Assembly: GCA_944328445.1 (NCBI GenBank)
Contig: CALVHO010000016.1
Coordinates: 1-51,990 of the forward strand
Length of the DNA: 51,990 nucleotides
Reading direction: 5' to 3'
DNA from: an uncultured Clostridia bacterium
GTDB lineage: Bacteria; Bacillota; Clostridia; Christensenellales; Borkfalkiaceae
Part shown: positions 9,512 to 17,860 of the stretch, in pieces
Numbering within the stretch: the first letter of the stretch is position 1
Layout: each line of letters opens with the position of its first letter
Program-made: the position numbers and the translations under genes
Notes under the pieces: model-generated
What the model was told of the DNA's origin: nothing
The model's input: only the letters and a program-made list of their open reading frames with translations
Database searches by the model: none

Positions 9512-10768
9512 CTACACGCGCACGCGGCGGATGCGCGCGCCCGCCGCGCGCAGTTTGTATTCAAAGCCCGAATAGCCGCGGTCGATGAAGCGCAGGTCTG
9601 TGACGGTGCTTTCGCCCTCGGCCGAGACGGCCGCCAGCGTCAGCGCCGCGCCGCCGCGCAGGTCCCCCGCGATCACGTCCGCCCCTTGCAGGGAACGCAC
9701 GCCGCGGATGAGCGCCGCCCGCCCGCGCACGGTGATGTCCGCGCCCATGCGGATGAGTTCGGGCACGTGCTTGAAGCGCGTTTCAAACAGGTTTTCGACG
9801 ACGACGGTCGCTCCCTCGCAGATGCAGGCCAGCGCCGTCATGGGCGCCTGCAAGTCGGTGGGAAAGCCCGGATAGGGCGAAGTTTCCACCAGCTTGGGCG
9901 AGAGCCGCCGCCCCGCGCATTCTATGTATATTTTATCACCTTCCGCCCCTATTTTGCAACTGATTTCGCGAAGTTTGTGCAACAATGCGTCCAGGTGGGC
10001 GGGCTGCACGTTGGTGAGGGCGAGCTTGCCGCCGCACATGGCGGCCGCGATGAGAAAGGTGCCCGCCTCGATGCGGTCGGGCATGGGCGTGAACTCCGCC
10101 CCGTGCAGCTTGCGCACGCCCTCGACGACGACGGTCGCCCCGCCCGCGCCCTTCACCCTGCCGCCCATGCGGTTGATGAAGTTTTGCAGGTCGACGATCT
10201 CGGGTTCGCGGGCGGCGTTGCGGATGACGGTGGTGCCCTCCGCCCGCGCCGAAGCGAGGATGAGGTTTTCGGTGGCACCCACGCTCGGGCAGTCGAGCAA
10301 CACTTCCGCGCCCTGCGGGCGGGGGCAGGCGCAGTCTATGTACCCGCCGTCCTCGGAGATCTCCACGCCCAGGCGGCGCAGCCCGCTCAGGTGCAGGTCG
10401 ATGGGCCGCAGGCCGATGTCGCAGCCGCCGGGATAGGCGATGCGCGCGCGGCCGAAGCGGGCAATGACCGAGCCGAGCATGAACACCGAAGAGCGCAGCT
10501 CCTTGGCCAGCGCCGCGGGGATCTCGTGGTTGGCGGCGGCGGAGCTGTCGATGTACAGGTCGCCGCCCTCCCAGCGCACGGCGCAGCCGAGCTCTTCAAG
10601 GATGCCCGTCATGCCGACCACGTCGCTGATGCGCGGGCACTTGTGGATGATGACCGCCTCTTCGGTCAGAACGGAAGCGGCGAGCAGGGGCAGTACGGCG
10701 TTTTTTGCGGACTGGATGTCGATGTGACCGTACAGCGGCCTGCCGCCCTCCACGATGAATTTTTCCAT
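9512..10768 (-). CDS. murA: UDP-N-acetylglucosamine 1-carboxyvinyltransferase
   Basis: First committed step of peptidoglycan synthesis: transfers enolpyruvate from PEP to UDP-GlcNAc. 418 residues, the normal length. Lys in the SAKNAVLPLL motif (residue 22), the catalytic Cys in PGGCDIGLRP (Cys116, the residue attacked by fosfomycin), PGFPTDLQAPM with the general-base Asp, and RGGAALTLAA near the C-terminus are all present. ATG at 10768 with GGAG. It lies between ftsW and ftsQ where many Firmicutes carry murG and murB. Confidence 0.97.
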   Translation of the reverse strand: MEKFIVEGGRPLYGHIDIQSAKNAVLPLLAASVLTEEAVIIHKCPRISDVVGMTGILEELGCAVRWEGGDLYIDSSAAANHEIPAALAKELRSSVFMLGSVIARFGRARIAYPGGCDIGLRPIDLHLSGLRRLGVEISEDGGYIDCACPRPQGAEVLLDCPSVGATENLILASARAEGTTVIRNAAREPEIVDLQNFINRMGGRVKGAGGATVVVEGVRKLHGAEFTPMPDRIEAGTFLIAAAMCGGKLALTNVQPAHLDALLHKLREISCKIGAEGDKIYIECAGRRLSPKLVETSPYPGFPTDLQAPMTALACICEGATVVVENLFETRFKHVPELIRMGADITVRGRAALIRGVRSLQGADVIAGDLRGGAALTLAAVSAEGESTVTDLRFIDRGYSGFEYKLRAAGARIRRVRV

Positions 10769-10787
10769 GAAATCACTCCTTTTTCCC

Positions 10788-10832
10788 GCCGCCGCGAAGC
10801 GGGCGCGCGAAGCGCGCCCGCCCGCGGCGGCC
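10788..10832. repeat. Nested GC hairpin between ftsW and murA
   Basis: Outer arms GCCGCCGCG/CGCGGCGGC enclose an inner stem GCGGGCGCGC/GCGCGCCCGC with a GAA loop. No U-tract follows in either direction. It ends about 10 bases before the murA Shine-Dalgarno. Beside it, three CGTATG units stand 7-8 bases apart (about 10831-10853). Confidence 0.7.
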
Positions 10833-10909
10833 GTATGCCGTATGTCCGTATGCCCCTGCGGGGACGGCGTTCCCCTACCGTCATCATACGGAAAACGAAG
10901 GAAAAAGGT

Positions 10910-12151
10910 TCATGAAAGGGCCTTGCCCCGCAGCGCCCGCGGCCGCCCGCCCCGCGAGACGGAATAGAGCACCCCCATCGAGGCCATGGTGACGATGAGC
11001 GAGGTGTTGCCCGCGCTGATCAGCGGCAAAGGCAGGCCCGTCGGCGGGACCGCGCCGCCGACGACGAGCGCGTTGAGCACCGTCTGCACGGCGTACACCG
11101 CCGTGATGCCCGCCGCCAGCAGGAAGCCGAAGCGGTCCCGGCTGCGCGCCGCCGCGCGCACGCCGAAGGCGATCAGGAGCCCCGACGCGCAAAAGAACAG
11201 GACGATCCCCAAAAACCCGAACTCTTCGCCGATGACGGCGAGGATGAAGTCGGACTCGGCGAAGGGCAGGTAGCGGTACTTCTGCACCGAATTGAACAGC
11301 CCCGTGCCCAGCCACCCGCCGTTGCCGAGTGCGTAGAGGGACTGGATGAGCTGGTACCCCTCCCCCTGCGGCGCGCTCCACGGGTCGAGGAAGGCGTACA
11401 GCCGCTGCAAGCGGTAAGGTTCGGCGATGACCAGCACGGGTACGGCCGCCGCCAGCGGCAGCAGGATGACGAGAAAGTGCCCCGCCTTCGCCCCGCCGAG
11501 AAAGAGCATGACCAGCAGCAAGATCCCCACGCACAGGGTGACGGACAGGTTCGGTTCGGCGAGGATGAGGGCGCAGATGCCCGCACCCGCGCCGAGCACG
11601 GGCAGGATGCCGCGGAAGGTGCGCATGCGCGGCGGGTCCTCCGCCGCCCACGCCGCGGCAAAGAGCACGAACCCGTACTTGGCGATCTCGGAGGGCTGCA
11701 CGGTCACGGGCCCCAGCCCCAGCCAGCGGGTGGCGCCGTAGTTTTCCACCCCCAGCCCCGGCACGAGCACCAGGGCGAGCAGCGCGAGCGAAAGGCCGAG
11801 CGCCGCCCATTTGAGTTTGCGCAGCCGTTCGTAGGGAAAGAATGCCGCCCCCGCCATCGCCGCCCCGCCGAGCACGAAGCCGAGCAGCTGCTTTTTCATG
11901 TAAAAAAAGGCGTCGCCCGTCTGCTGCAAAGCCGTGTAGCTGCTCGCCGAATAGACCATGAGCACGCCGAACGCCGCCAGCAGCGCCGTCAGCACGAGGA
12001 TGCCCGCGTTCCCCCGCCGCGGCACCGGCCGCGCCGCGCGGCTGCCCGCCGCCTCCCGGGGCTCGCTCAGGACGGTGCGCCCGTTCACGGCGGAGGGGGC
12101 GTTCGCGGCGGCCCCCTGCCCGCCCGCGCCGTCAGCCCGCCTGCGGCCCAT
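10910..12151 (-). CDS. ftsW: SEDS peptidoglycan glycosyltransferase FtsW
   Basis: Polymerises lipid II at the septum together with the class B penicillin-binding protein. 413 residues. A 45-residue cytoplasmic N-terminus rich in Arg and Ala precedes about ten membrane segments. SEDS motifs seen: LMVYSASS (first helix), GATRWLGLGPVTVQPSEIAKY, AEPNLSVTLCVGI, the large loop YRLQRLYAFLDPW with QSLYALGNGG, and LPLPLISAGNTSLI near the end. The gene start overlaps the murD 3' end by 20 bases, indicating translational coupling. FtsW rather than RodA is chosen from its place in the dcw cluster. Confidence 0.93.
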   Translation of the reverse strand: MGRRRADGAGGQGAAANAPSAVNGRTVLSEPREAAGSRAARPVPRRGNAGILVLTALLAAFGVLMVYSASSYTALQQTGDAFFYMKKQLLGFVLGGAAMAGAAFFPYERLRKLKWAALGLSLALLALVLVPGLGVENYGATRWLGLGPVTVQPSEIAKYGFVLFAAAWAAEDPPRMRTFRGILPVLGAGAGICALILAEPNLSVTLCVGILLLVMLFLGGAKAGHFLVILLPLAAAVPVLVIAEPYRLQRLYAFLDPWSAPQGEGYQLIQSLYALGNGGWLGTGLFNSVQKYRYLPFAESDFILAVIGEEFGFLGIVLFFCASGLLIAFGVRAAARSRDRFGFLLAAGITAVYAVQTVLNALVVGGAVPPTGLPLPLISAGNTSLIVTMASMGVLYSVSRGGRPRALRGKALS

Positions 12152-13499
12152 CTTCTTTTTGGAGTTCGGCCACGATCTGCGCGAAGCGGTCGCCGCGCTC
12201 TTCGTAGCCCGAAAAGGCGTCGAAACTGCTGCTGGCGGGGCTCAGCAGCACGCACTGCCCACCGCGCGCCGACATCGCGGCGATGTGCACGGCCAGGTCG
12301 AAGCCCGCGCACAGGGTGATGCGCGACTCGTTGCAGCGCACGGCGCTGTTGAGCAGCTTGAAGCGGTTTTCGCCGTAGAGCACGTACTGCACCACGCGGC
12401 TGTCTTTGAGTTTCCGGAAGAGCTCGTCGTAGTCGTAGCCCTTGTCCTGCCCGCCGAGCAGGAGCACGGTGTCCGCCTCCATGCAGGCGACGGCGCGCAG
12501 CGTCGCCCCCACGTTGGTGCCCTTGGAATCGTCTATGTACGAGACGCCGCCCGCCTCCCCGACCTTTTCGATGCGGTGGCGCACGCCGCGCATGCCCGCA
12601 AGCGCCTTGGCGGCCGCGGCGCTGTCCGCCCCCGCCAGCCGCGCCGCACAAAGCGCCGCCAGCGCGTTCTGCACGTTGTGCTCCCCTTTGAGGGAGAGCG
12701 CGGACGCTTCCATGACCTTCTCGTTTTCAAAATACAGCGCGCCGTCGTAGAGGTAAGCGCCCTCGACGCGCTCGCGCAGCGAAAACCAGCGCACGGGGCA
12801 ACGCGCATCCCGCGCCAGCGCGCGCACGTTGGCGTCGTCGAAATTGAGCACGGCGTACTCGCTCTCGCGCATGTTTTTCAGGATCTTGGATTTGAGGAAT
12901 ATGTAATTGTCCATCGAATAGTGGCGGTCGAGATGGTCTTCGGTGATGTTGGTGATGACCGCCACGTGCGGGCGGATCGAGGACAGCGTTTCCAGCTGAA
13001 AACTCGATACCTCGGTCACGGCCACGTCGTCGTAGCCGAGCTTGTCGGCGCAGGCCAGAAGGGGCAGCCCGATGTTGCCGCAGGCCGTGCTCTGCATCCC
13101 CGCCGCGCGCAGGATCTCGTCGATCATCGTCACCGTGGTCGTCTTGCCGTTGGTGCCCGTCACCGCCACGAGCGCCGCGCGCAGGTACAGGCAGCCCAGT
13201 TCCGCCTCCCCCAAAATGCGCTTGCCGCGCTTGCGGAAGGCCACGGGCAACTCGTGGTCGATGGGGATGCCCGGGCTGAGCACGAGCACGTCACACCCGT
13301 CCACGGCCGAGGCCAGCCCGCCCCGCCGCACGATGTGCGCCCCGCGCGCTTCGGCGCTCTCCAAGGCGCGCGCCACCGCGCCCGCCGCCACGTCGTCGTA
13401 CACCGATACGTCGGCGCCGCGCGCCAACAGGAAATCGCAGGCCGCCGTCCCGCTCCTGGATAGGCCCGCCACCAAAAATTTTTGCGTTTTGAACTGCAT
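12132..13499 (-). CDS. murD: UDP-N-acetylmuramoylalanine--D-glutamate ligase
   Basis: Adds D-glutamate to UDP-MurNAc-L-Ala. 455 residues. N-terminal UDP-binding fold FLVAGLSRSGTAACDFLL (8-25), LSPGIPIDHE, P-loop GTNGKTT (115-121), EVSSFQLE, NITEDHLDRHYSM and DDSKGTN motifs are intact; EVSSFQLE and DDSKGTN are specific to MurD. The chosen ATG at 13499 has AGGAGGGAAG upstream; an in-frame start 20 codons earlier has no such site. Lies 81 bases after mraY and overlaps ftsW. The needed D-Glu would come from MurI encoded upstream of mraZ. Confidence 0.97.
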   Translation of the reverse strand: MQFKTQKFLVAGLSRSGTAACDFLLARGADVSVYDDVAAGAVARALESAEARGAHIVRRGGLASAVDGCDVLVLSPGIPIDHELPVAFRKRGKRILGEAELGCLYLRAALVAVTGTNGKTTTVTMIDEILRAAGMQSTACGNIGLPLLACADKLGYDDVAVTEVSSFQLETLSSIRPHVAVITNITEDHLDRHYSMDNYIFLKSKILKNMRESEYAVLNFDDANVRALARDARCPVRWFSLRERVEGAYLYDGALYFENEKVMEASALSLKGEHNVQNALAALCAARLAGADSAAAAKALAGMRGVRHRIEKVGEAGGVSYIDDSKGTNVGATLRAVACMEADTVLLLGGQDKGYDYDELFRKLKDSRVVQYVLYGENRFKLLNSAVRCNESRITLCAGFDLAVHIAAMSARGGQCVLLSPASSSFDAFSGYEERGDRFAQIVAELQKEDGPQAG

Positions 13500-13580
13500 G
13501 AAAACTTCCCTCCTCTCCTTGCGCCGCCCGCGGCAAAATGTACGCGCGTCCCCCGTCACGGGCAGGGCGCGCGGCTCTGT

Positions 13581-14531
13581 TCACAGCAAAAAATACACGC
13601 ACAGCAGCCCCGCCGCCGCGGTGACGAACGAATAGGCAAAGGCGATCTTGCTCTCGGCAAAGCCGCATTGCTGAAAGTGGTGGTGCAGCGGCGCCATGCG
13701 GAAAAAGCGCCGCCCCGTCTTTTTATAGTATATGACCTGCACGATGACCGATATGCCCGAACAGACGAACATCACCCCGACGACGGCGACGTGCAGCAGG
13801 TTGCCGCTCAGCGCCGCCACCGCCGCCGCGTACCCGCCGAGGCCGAGGGAGCCCGTATCCCCCATGAACACGGACGCGCGGTAGGTATTGAACAGGAGGT
13901 ACCCCGCCAGCGCGCCGCACAGCGCCAGGCACAGGCGGGACGCGGGCGAGCTCCCCTCCGCCAGCGCGATGAGGGCGGCGAAGGAGGCGAAGTACCAAAA
14001 GCCCGCGGAGGCCGCCAGCCCGTCCAGCCCGTCGGTGAGGTTGACGCAGTTGGACGCCGCCAAAAAGACAAAGGCGACGCAGGGCACCGTCCAGGCGCCG
14101 AGCCCGAAGGAAAGGTGCGTGAACGGAACGTTCACGCGGGTGATCCCCGCGGCATAACAATAGGCGCCCGCGATGAGCGCCAAGAGCACCTGGAAAGCGA
14201 TCTTCTGGTAAGAGCGCAGACCGAGGTTGCGGCGGAAACGCAATTTGAGGAAGTCGTCCAAAAACCCGACGGCCGAGCCCGCCGTGCCGAGGGCGACGGC
14301 CACGGCGGTACGCTTGTCCCGCAACAGGCCGAAGGCGAGGGCGCACAGCGCCGCCGCGAGCAGGAAGGCGACGCCGCCCATCGTCGGCGTGCCGCCCTTG
14401 CCCGCGTGTTCGCGGACGTAGCCGAGGATGGGCTGGCCCGCCTTCATGCGGCGAAGGAGCGGGATGGCGGCGGCACAGAGTGCCGCCGAGAGCGCCGCCG
14501 ACGCCAACAGGATGAGGATGCCGCCCTTCAT
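13581..14531 (-). CDS. mraY: Phospho-N-acetylmuramoyl-pentapeptide transferase
   Basis: Makes lipid I at the inner face of the membrane. 316 residues with about ten membrane helices. MraY signatures: KGGTPTMGG near residue 45, the Mg2+-binding FLDDFLK and NCVNLTDGLDGLA, FMGDTGSLGLGG, and the APLHHHFQQCG histidine motif close to the C-terminus. The ATG overlaps the murE stop codon in an ATGA, so the two are translationally coupled. An unrelated open frame continues upstream inside murE in another frame and should not be joined to it. Confidence 0.97.
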   Translation of the reverse strand: MKGGILILLASAALSAALCAAAIPLLRRMKAGQPILGYVREHAGKGGTPTMGGVAFLLAAALCALAFGLLRDKRTAVAVALGTAGSAVGFLDDFLKLRFRRNLGLRSYQKIAFQVLLALIAGAYCYAAGITRVNVPFTHLSFGLGAWTVPCVAFVFLAASNCVNLTDGLDGLAASAGFWYFASFAALIALAEGSSPASRLCLALCGALAGYLLFNTYRASVFMGDTGSLGLGGYAAAVAALSGNLLHVAVVGVMFVCSGISVIVQVIYYKKTGRRFFRMAPLHHHFQQCGFAESKIAFAYSFVTAAAGLLCVYFLL

Positions 14532-15976
14532 CCGCCCCTTCCTTCGAGGATGGAGCGCACGGCGGAAATGTCGTTGTAGATGTGCTTCACTCCCATGATC
14601 TCCTGGTACGTTTCCCCTCCCTTGCCCGCGATGAGCAGCACGTCTCCCGCGCGCAGCGCGCCGACGGCGTATTCGATGGCGCTCTCGCGGTCGACGACGA
14701 TCACGTAGCGGTCGGAGAGCGGCCGCAGCCCCGCCTCGATCTGCACGGCGATGTCGAAGGGGTCTTCGTAGCGCGGGTTGTCCGACGTGATCACCGAAAA
14801 ATCGGCCAGCCGCGCCGCCACCGCGCCCATCATCGGGCGCTTTTCCGCGTCGCGGTTGCCGCCGCAGCCGAACACGCACAGCAGCCGCCCCTTGCAGTGC
14901 CGCCGCAGCGCCGTGAGAGATTTTTCCAGCCCGTCGGGAGTATGCGCAAAATCGACGAATATATCCGCGCCGCCGCAGCGGGCCACGTATTCCAGGCGGC
15001 CGCGCACCCGCTTCAACCCCGCCAGGCCCGCCGCGATGACGGGCAGCGGCACGCCGAGCATCCCCGCGCAGGCCGCGGCGGCCATCGAATTGTATACGTT
15101 GTGCAGCCCAGCCATGCGGATGCGGATGTCGTAGAGCTCGTCGAAGAGGTTGATGACGTACGAACACCCCTCGAAATTTTCGCGGATGTCCACGGCGAAG
15201 ACATCGGCGGGGTTTTCCAGCCCGTAGCTGACGGCGCCCTCGCACATGCGGCCGATCTTGCGGCCCTCCGCGTCGTCGGAATTGACGACGACGATGCGGC
15301 AGCGGCCCGCGGCAAAGAGCTTTTCCTTGGCCGCGGCGTAATTTTCCATGGTCTTGAAAAAGTCGAGATGGTCGCGGCTGAGGTTGGTGAACACGCCCGC
15401 CTCGAAGGCGATGCCGTCCGTTTTGCCGAAGTACAGCGCGTGCGCCGAGACCTCCGTCACCACGTATTCGACGCCCGCTTCCGCCATGTCGGCGAGCACC
15501 TTGTACAAAAAGACGGGGTCGGGCGTGGTCAGCGCGGGGGCGATGGTGCGGCCGGCGTAGCGGATGCCGAGGGTGCCGATGATGCCGCAGGCCTTGCCCG
15601 CGGCCGTGAGCACGGAGGCGAGCATGTGCGCCGTGGTCGTTTTGCCGTTGGTGCCCGTGATGCCGACGATCTTCAACTTCCGCTCGGGATGGCCGTAGAA
15701 GGCGGCCGCGAGCTCGCCCGAGGCGCGCCGCCCGTCGGGCACGATCAGCTGCGGAACGGGCAGGGGCAGTTCGCGCTCGCACGCGATCGCCGCGGCGCCC
15801 GCCTCCACGGCCTCGGCGGCGAAGTCGTGGCCGTCGTGTTCGCCGCCCGCGAAGCAGACGAACAGGTCTCCGGGCAAGATGTGTTTGCTGTCGACGGAGA
15901 TGCCCGCGATCTCCGCGTCGCGGGCGGCGCCCGCGCATTTGCAGGCGATCTGCCTGCCCAATTCGGATAGGTACAA
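14528..15976 (-). CDS. murE: UDP-MurNAc-L-Ala-D-Glu:meso-diaminopimelate ligase
   Basis: Adds the third stem-peptide residue. 482 residues. P-loop GTNGKTT (108-114), TEVSAHAL, FTNLSRDHLDFF, DFAHTPDGL and DNPR (399-402) are present. DNPR is the motif that marks enzymes specific for meso-diaminopimelate; lysine-adding enzymes have another sequence there. This agrees with the diaminopimelate dehydrogenase gene at 34353. Starts 11 bases after the penicillin-binding protein and couples to mraY. Confidence 0.97.
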   Translation of the reverse strand: MYLSELGRQIACKCAGAARDAEIAGISVDSKHILPGDLFVCFAGGEHDGHDFAAEAVEAGAAAIACERELPLPVPQLIVPDGRRASGELAAAFYGHPERKLKIVGITGTNGKTTTAHMLASVLTAAGKACGIIGTLGIRYAGRTIAPALTTPDPVFLYKVLADMAEAGVEYVVTEVSAHALYFGKTDGIAFEAGVFTNLSRDHLDFFKTMENYAAAKEKLFAAGRCRIVVVNSDDAEGRKIGRMCEGAVSYGLENPADVFAVDIRENFEGCSYVINLFDELYDIRIRMAGLHNVYNSMAAAACAGMLGVPLPVIAAGLAGLKRVRGRLEYVARCGGADIFVDFAHTPDGLEKSLTALRRHCKGRLLCVFGCGGNRDAEKRPMMGAVAARLADFSVITSDNPRYEDPFDIAVQIEAGLRPLSDRYVIVVDRESAIEYAVGALRAGDVLLIAGKGGETYQEIMGVKHIYNDISAVRSILEGRGG

Positions 15977-15987
15977 ACGTTCCTCCT

Positions 15988-17718
15988 TTATTCCGCGGGG
16001 ATGCCTTTGGCGTCGATGATCCCCTGAAATACCTGTCTTGCGGCGGGGGCGGCCACCACGCTGCCGTAGTAGGCGCCCTGCGGTTCGTCGACGATGACCA
16101 GCGCGAGGTAGCGCGGGGCGTCGGCGGGGAAAAAGCCCAAAAAGGACGAGACGTACTTCCCCTGCGCGAGGGAGCCGTTCTCAAACTTCTGGGCGGTGCC
16201 TGTCTTGCCCGCCACGCGGTAGCCTTCGATGTAGGCGCGGCTGCCGCTGCCGCCGTCCACCACCTTTTCGAGCATGGAACGCAGCAGCGCCGAGGCCTCC
16301 TCGCTCACCGTCCTGTTTTTGAACACGGCGGGAAGCTGCGTGCTCTGCCCGTCCGCACAGATCTCCTTGACCAGCCGCGGGGCGTAGTAGTAACCCCCGT
16401 TCACGGCGGCGGCCGCCGCACAGGCCAGCTGCAACGCGGTGACGGCCACCGACTGCCCGAAGCCGACGCGCGCGAGGTCGCAGGCGCGCACGGCGCTCTC
16501 GGGGACGAGCATGCCCTGCGCCTCCCCCGCGAAGTCGAGGCCCGTCGTCTGCCCGAACCCGAAGCGCGCAAGGTAATCGTAGAAAGTCTCCGTGCCGAGG
16601 GCGAGGGCGATGTCGGTAAAGCAGGGATTGCAGCTGTTTTGCAGCGCCTCGGCCAGCGTCTGGCGGGAGTGCTTGCCGTTGGCGTGGTCGCTCCAACAGC
16701 GCACGGTGGTGCCGTCCACCGTGCGGGTGCGGCTGCTGTTGAAGATGTACTGCGGCGAAAAGGCGGCCGCGTTGCCGCGGAGGTATTCTTCGAGGTTCGC
16801 CGCCGCCGTCACGATCTTGAAGGTGGAGCCCGGTTCGTAGATGTCGGAGACGAGGCCGTTGCGCGAGAGCTCGTTGAGAAGCTGCGCGTCGTCGCGCGGG
16901 ACGTCGTTCAAGTCATACGACGGGCTCGCGGCCATGGCCAGCACCGAAAAATCGGAAGGGTCGAGCACGATGCACTGCGCCGTCTTCGGGGAATACTGCG
17001 TGTACACCTGTTCCATGGCGGCCTCGGCCGCGGCCTGCACGGCGACGTCGACGGTCAGGCGGACGGTGAGCCCGTCCTGCGCGGGGGTGTACCGCGGCGC
17101 GCCGCCGATCTCGGCGCCGACGAGGTCGGAAGGCTGCGCGATCTCCCCGTCGCGGCCGCGCAGGTAGACGTCATAGTACTTTTCCAGCCCCGTCAGCCCC
17201 GCGTTGTCCGAAGAGGTGAACCCGATCACCCGCGAGAGCATGCTGCCGAAGGGGTAGACGCGCTCGTTGTCGCGCGCGTAATACACGCCCGCCAGGTCGA
17301 GCGCTTCCAGCCGCTCGGCCAGGACCTTATCCACCCGCCGCGCCACCGTCAGCTCGGAGACGCGCGTGCCCGACAGCCGCGAAAACAGTTCGGCCCCGTC
17401 CAGCGAAAACACGTCCGCCAGCGCCGCGGCCGTCCCCTCCTTGTCCGCCACGGCGTTGGGCCGCACGTACACGGTGTAGGCGGTGCGGTTGTCCGCCAGC
17501 ACCACGCCGTTCGCGTCCTCGATGCGGCCGCGCGCGGCCGTCACGGGGATCTCGCGGGACCACTGCCCGACGGCGCGGGAACGGATGGCCTCCCCCCGCA
17601 CCACCTGCACGTAGAAGTAGCGCGCGAAGATGAGCAAAAAAAGAAAGGCCGTCGCCGCGGCGACGGCGAATAGCCTCTTTCGTAAAACGGTGGCCGAACA
17701 GCCCTGACGGTCCTTGAT
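15988..17718 (-). CDS. ftsI: Class B penicillin-binding protein (FtsI type), apparent AUC start
   Basis: Septal transpeptidase partner of FtsW. From the proposed start it has 576 residues: basic N-terminus, one membrane segment at about 16-38, a dimerisation domain with the PVTAARGRIEDANG motif, and a transpeptidase domain with STFK (298-301), SCN (362-364) and KTG (505-507). No PASTA domain, so closer to FtsI than SpoVD. No ATG, GTG or TTG occurs in frame upstream of a TTG at 17637, which would cut the membrane segment and has no ribosome site. An AUC at 17718-17716 has AGGAGG six bases before it and gives a normal N-terminus; a sequencing error is the alternative. A terminator stands just upstream. 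Confidence 0.9.
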   Translation of the reverse strand: MKDRQGCSATVLRKRLFAVAAATAFLFLLIFARYFYVQVVRGEAIRSRAVGQWSREIPVTAARGRIEDANGVVLADNRTAYTVYVRPNAVADKEGTAAALADVFSLDGAELFSRLSGTRVSELTVARRVDKVLAERLEALDLAGVYYARDNERVYPFGSMLSRVIGFTSSDNAGLTGLEKYYDVYLRGRDGEIAQPSDLVGAEIGGAPRYTPAQDGLTVRLTVDVAVQAAAEAAMEQVYTQYSPKTAQCIVLDPSDFSVLAMAASPSYDLNDVPRDDAQLLNELSRNGLVSDIYEPGSTFKIVTAAANLEEYLRGNAAAFSPQYIFNSSRTRTVDGTTVRCWSDHANGKHSRQTLAEALQNSCNPCFTDIALALGTETFYDYLARFGFGQTTGLDFAGEAQGMLVPESAVRACDLARVGFGQSVAVTALQLACAAAAAVNGGYYYAPRLVKEICADGQSTQLPAVFKNRTVSEEASALLRSMLEKVVDGGSGSRAYIEGYRVAGKTGTAQKFENGSLAQGKYVSSFLGFFPADAPRYLALVIVDEPQGAYYGSVVAAPAARQVFQGIIDAKGIPAE

Positions 17719-17730
17719 CTTGCCCCTCCT
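17719..17730 (-). promoter_or_regulatory. Ribosome binding site deciding the AUC start of the PBP gene
   Basis: Minus strand GAAGGAGGGGC directly followed by AAG and the AUC codon. It is among the strongest Shine-Dalgarno sequences of the cluster, and it follows the T-tract of the upstream terminator without a gap. Confidence 0.7.
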
Positions 17731-17733
17731 TCC

Positions 17734-17778
17734 CCAAAAAAAGACCGCCCCCTGCGCGCATGCGCAACGGCCGGTCTT
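17734..17778 (-). terminator. Intercistronic terminator between ftsL and the PBP gene
   Basis: Minus strand: outer stem AAGACCG/CGGTCTT enclosing an inner GCGC/GCGC hairpin, followed by TTTTTTT (17740 downward). No promoter is visible between it and the PBP start, so it probably lowers PBP expression relative to mraZ-rsmH-ftsL instead of ending the operon. Confidence 0.75.
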
Positions 17779-17860
17779 CTTTCGTGCTTTGTGTTGTATC
17801 GCGGGCGGCGCGTGTGCCCGCCTGTCTTTGCCGTGAACGGGCGGCCAGCCCGGACGGCGC

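Noticed and set aside
10831..10853. CGTATG triplet repeats between ftsW and murA as an operator array
   Set aside because: Only three imperfectly spaced copies and no promoter elements near them; no basis for a regulatory call.
14582..15970. Long antisense open frame over murE (462 codons)
   Set aside because: His/Arg/Val-rich composition typical of antisense frames in GC-rich DNA; several others (e.g. 28101-31076, 22221-23906, 34215-35342, 36034-37077) were dismissed for the same reason.
13581..16184. 867-codon minus-strand open frame
   Set aside because: It is mraY joined to an out-of-frame reading of murE; the real mraY starts at 14531 in an ATGA overlap with murE.
15988..17637. TTG at 17637 as the start of the PBP
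   Set aside because: It would remove most of the membrane helix and has no ribosome binding site.
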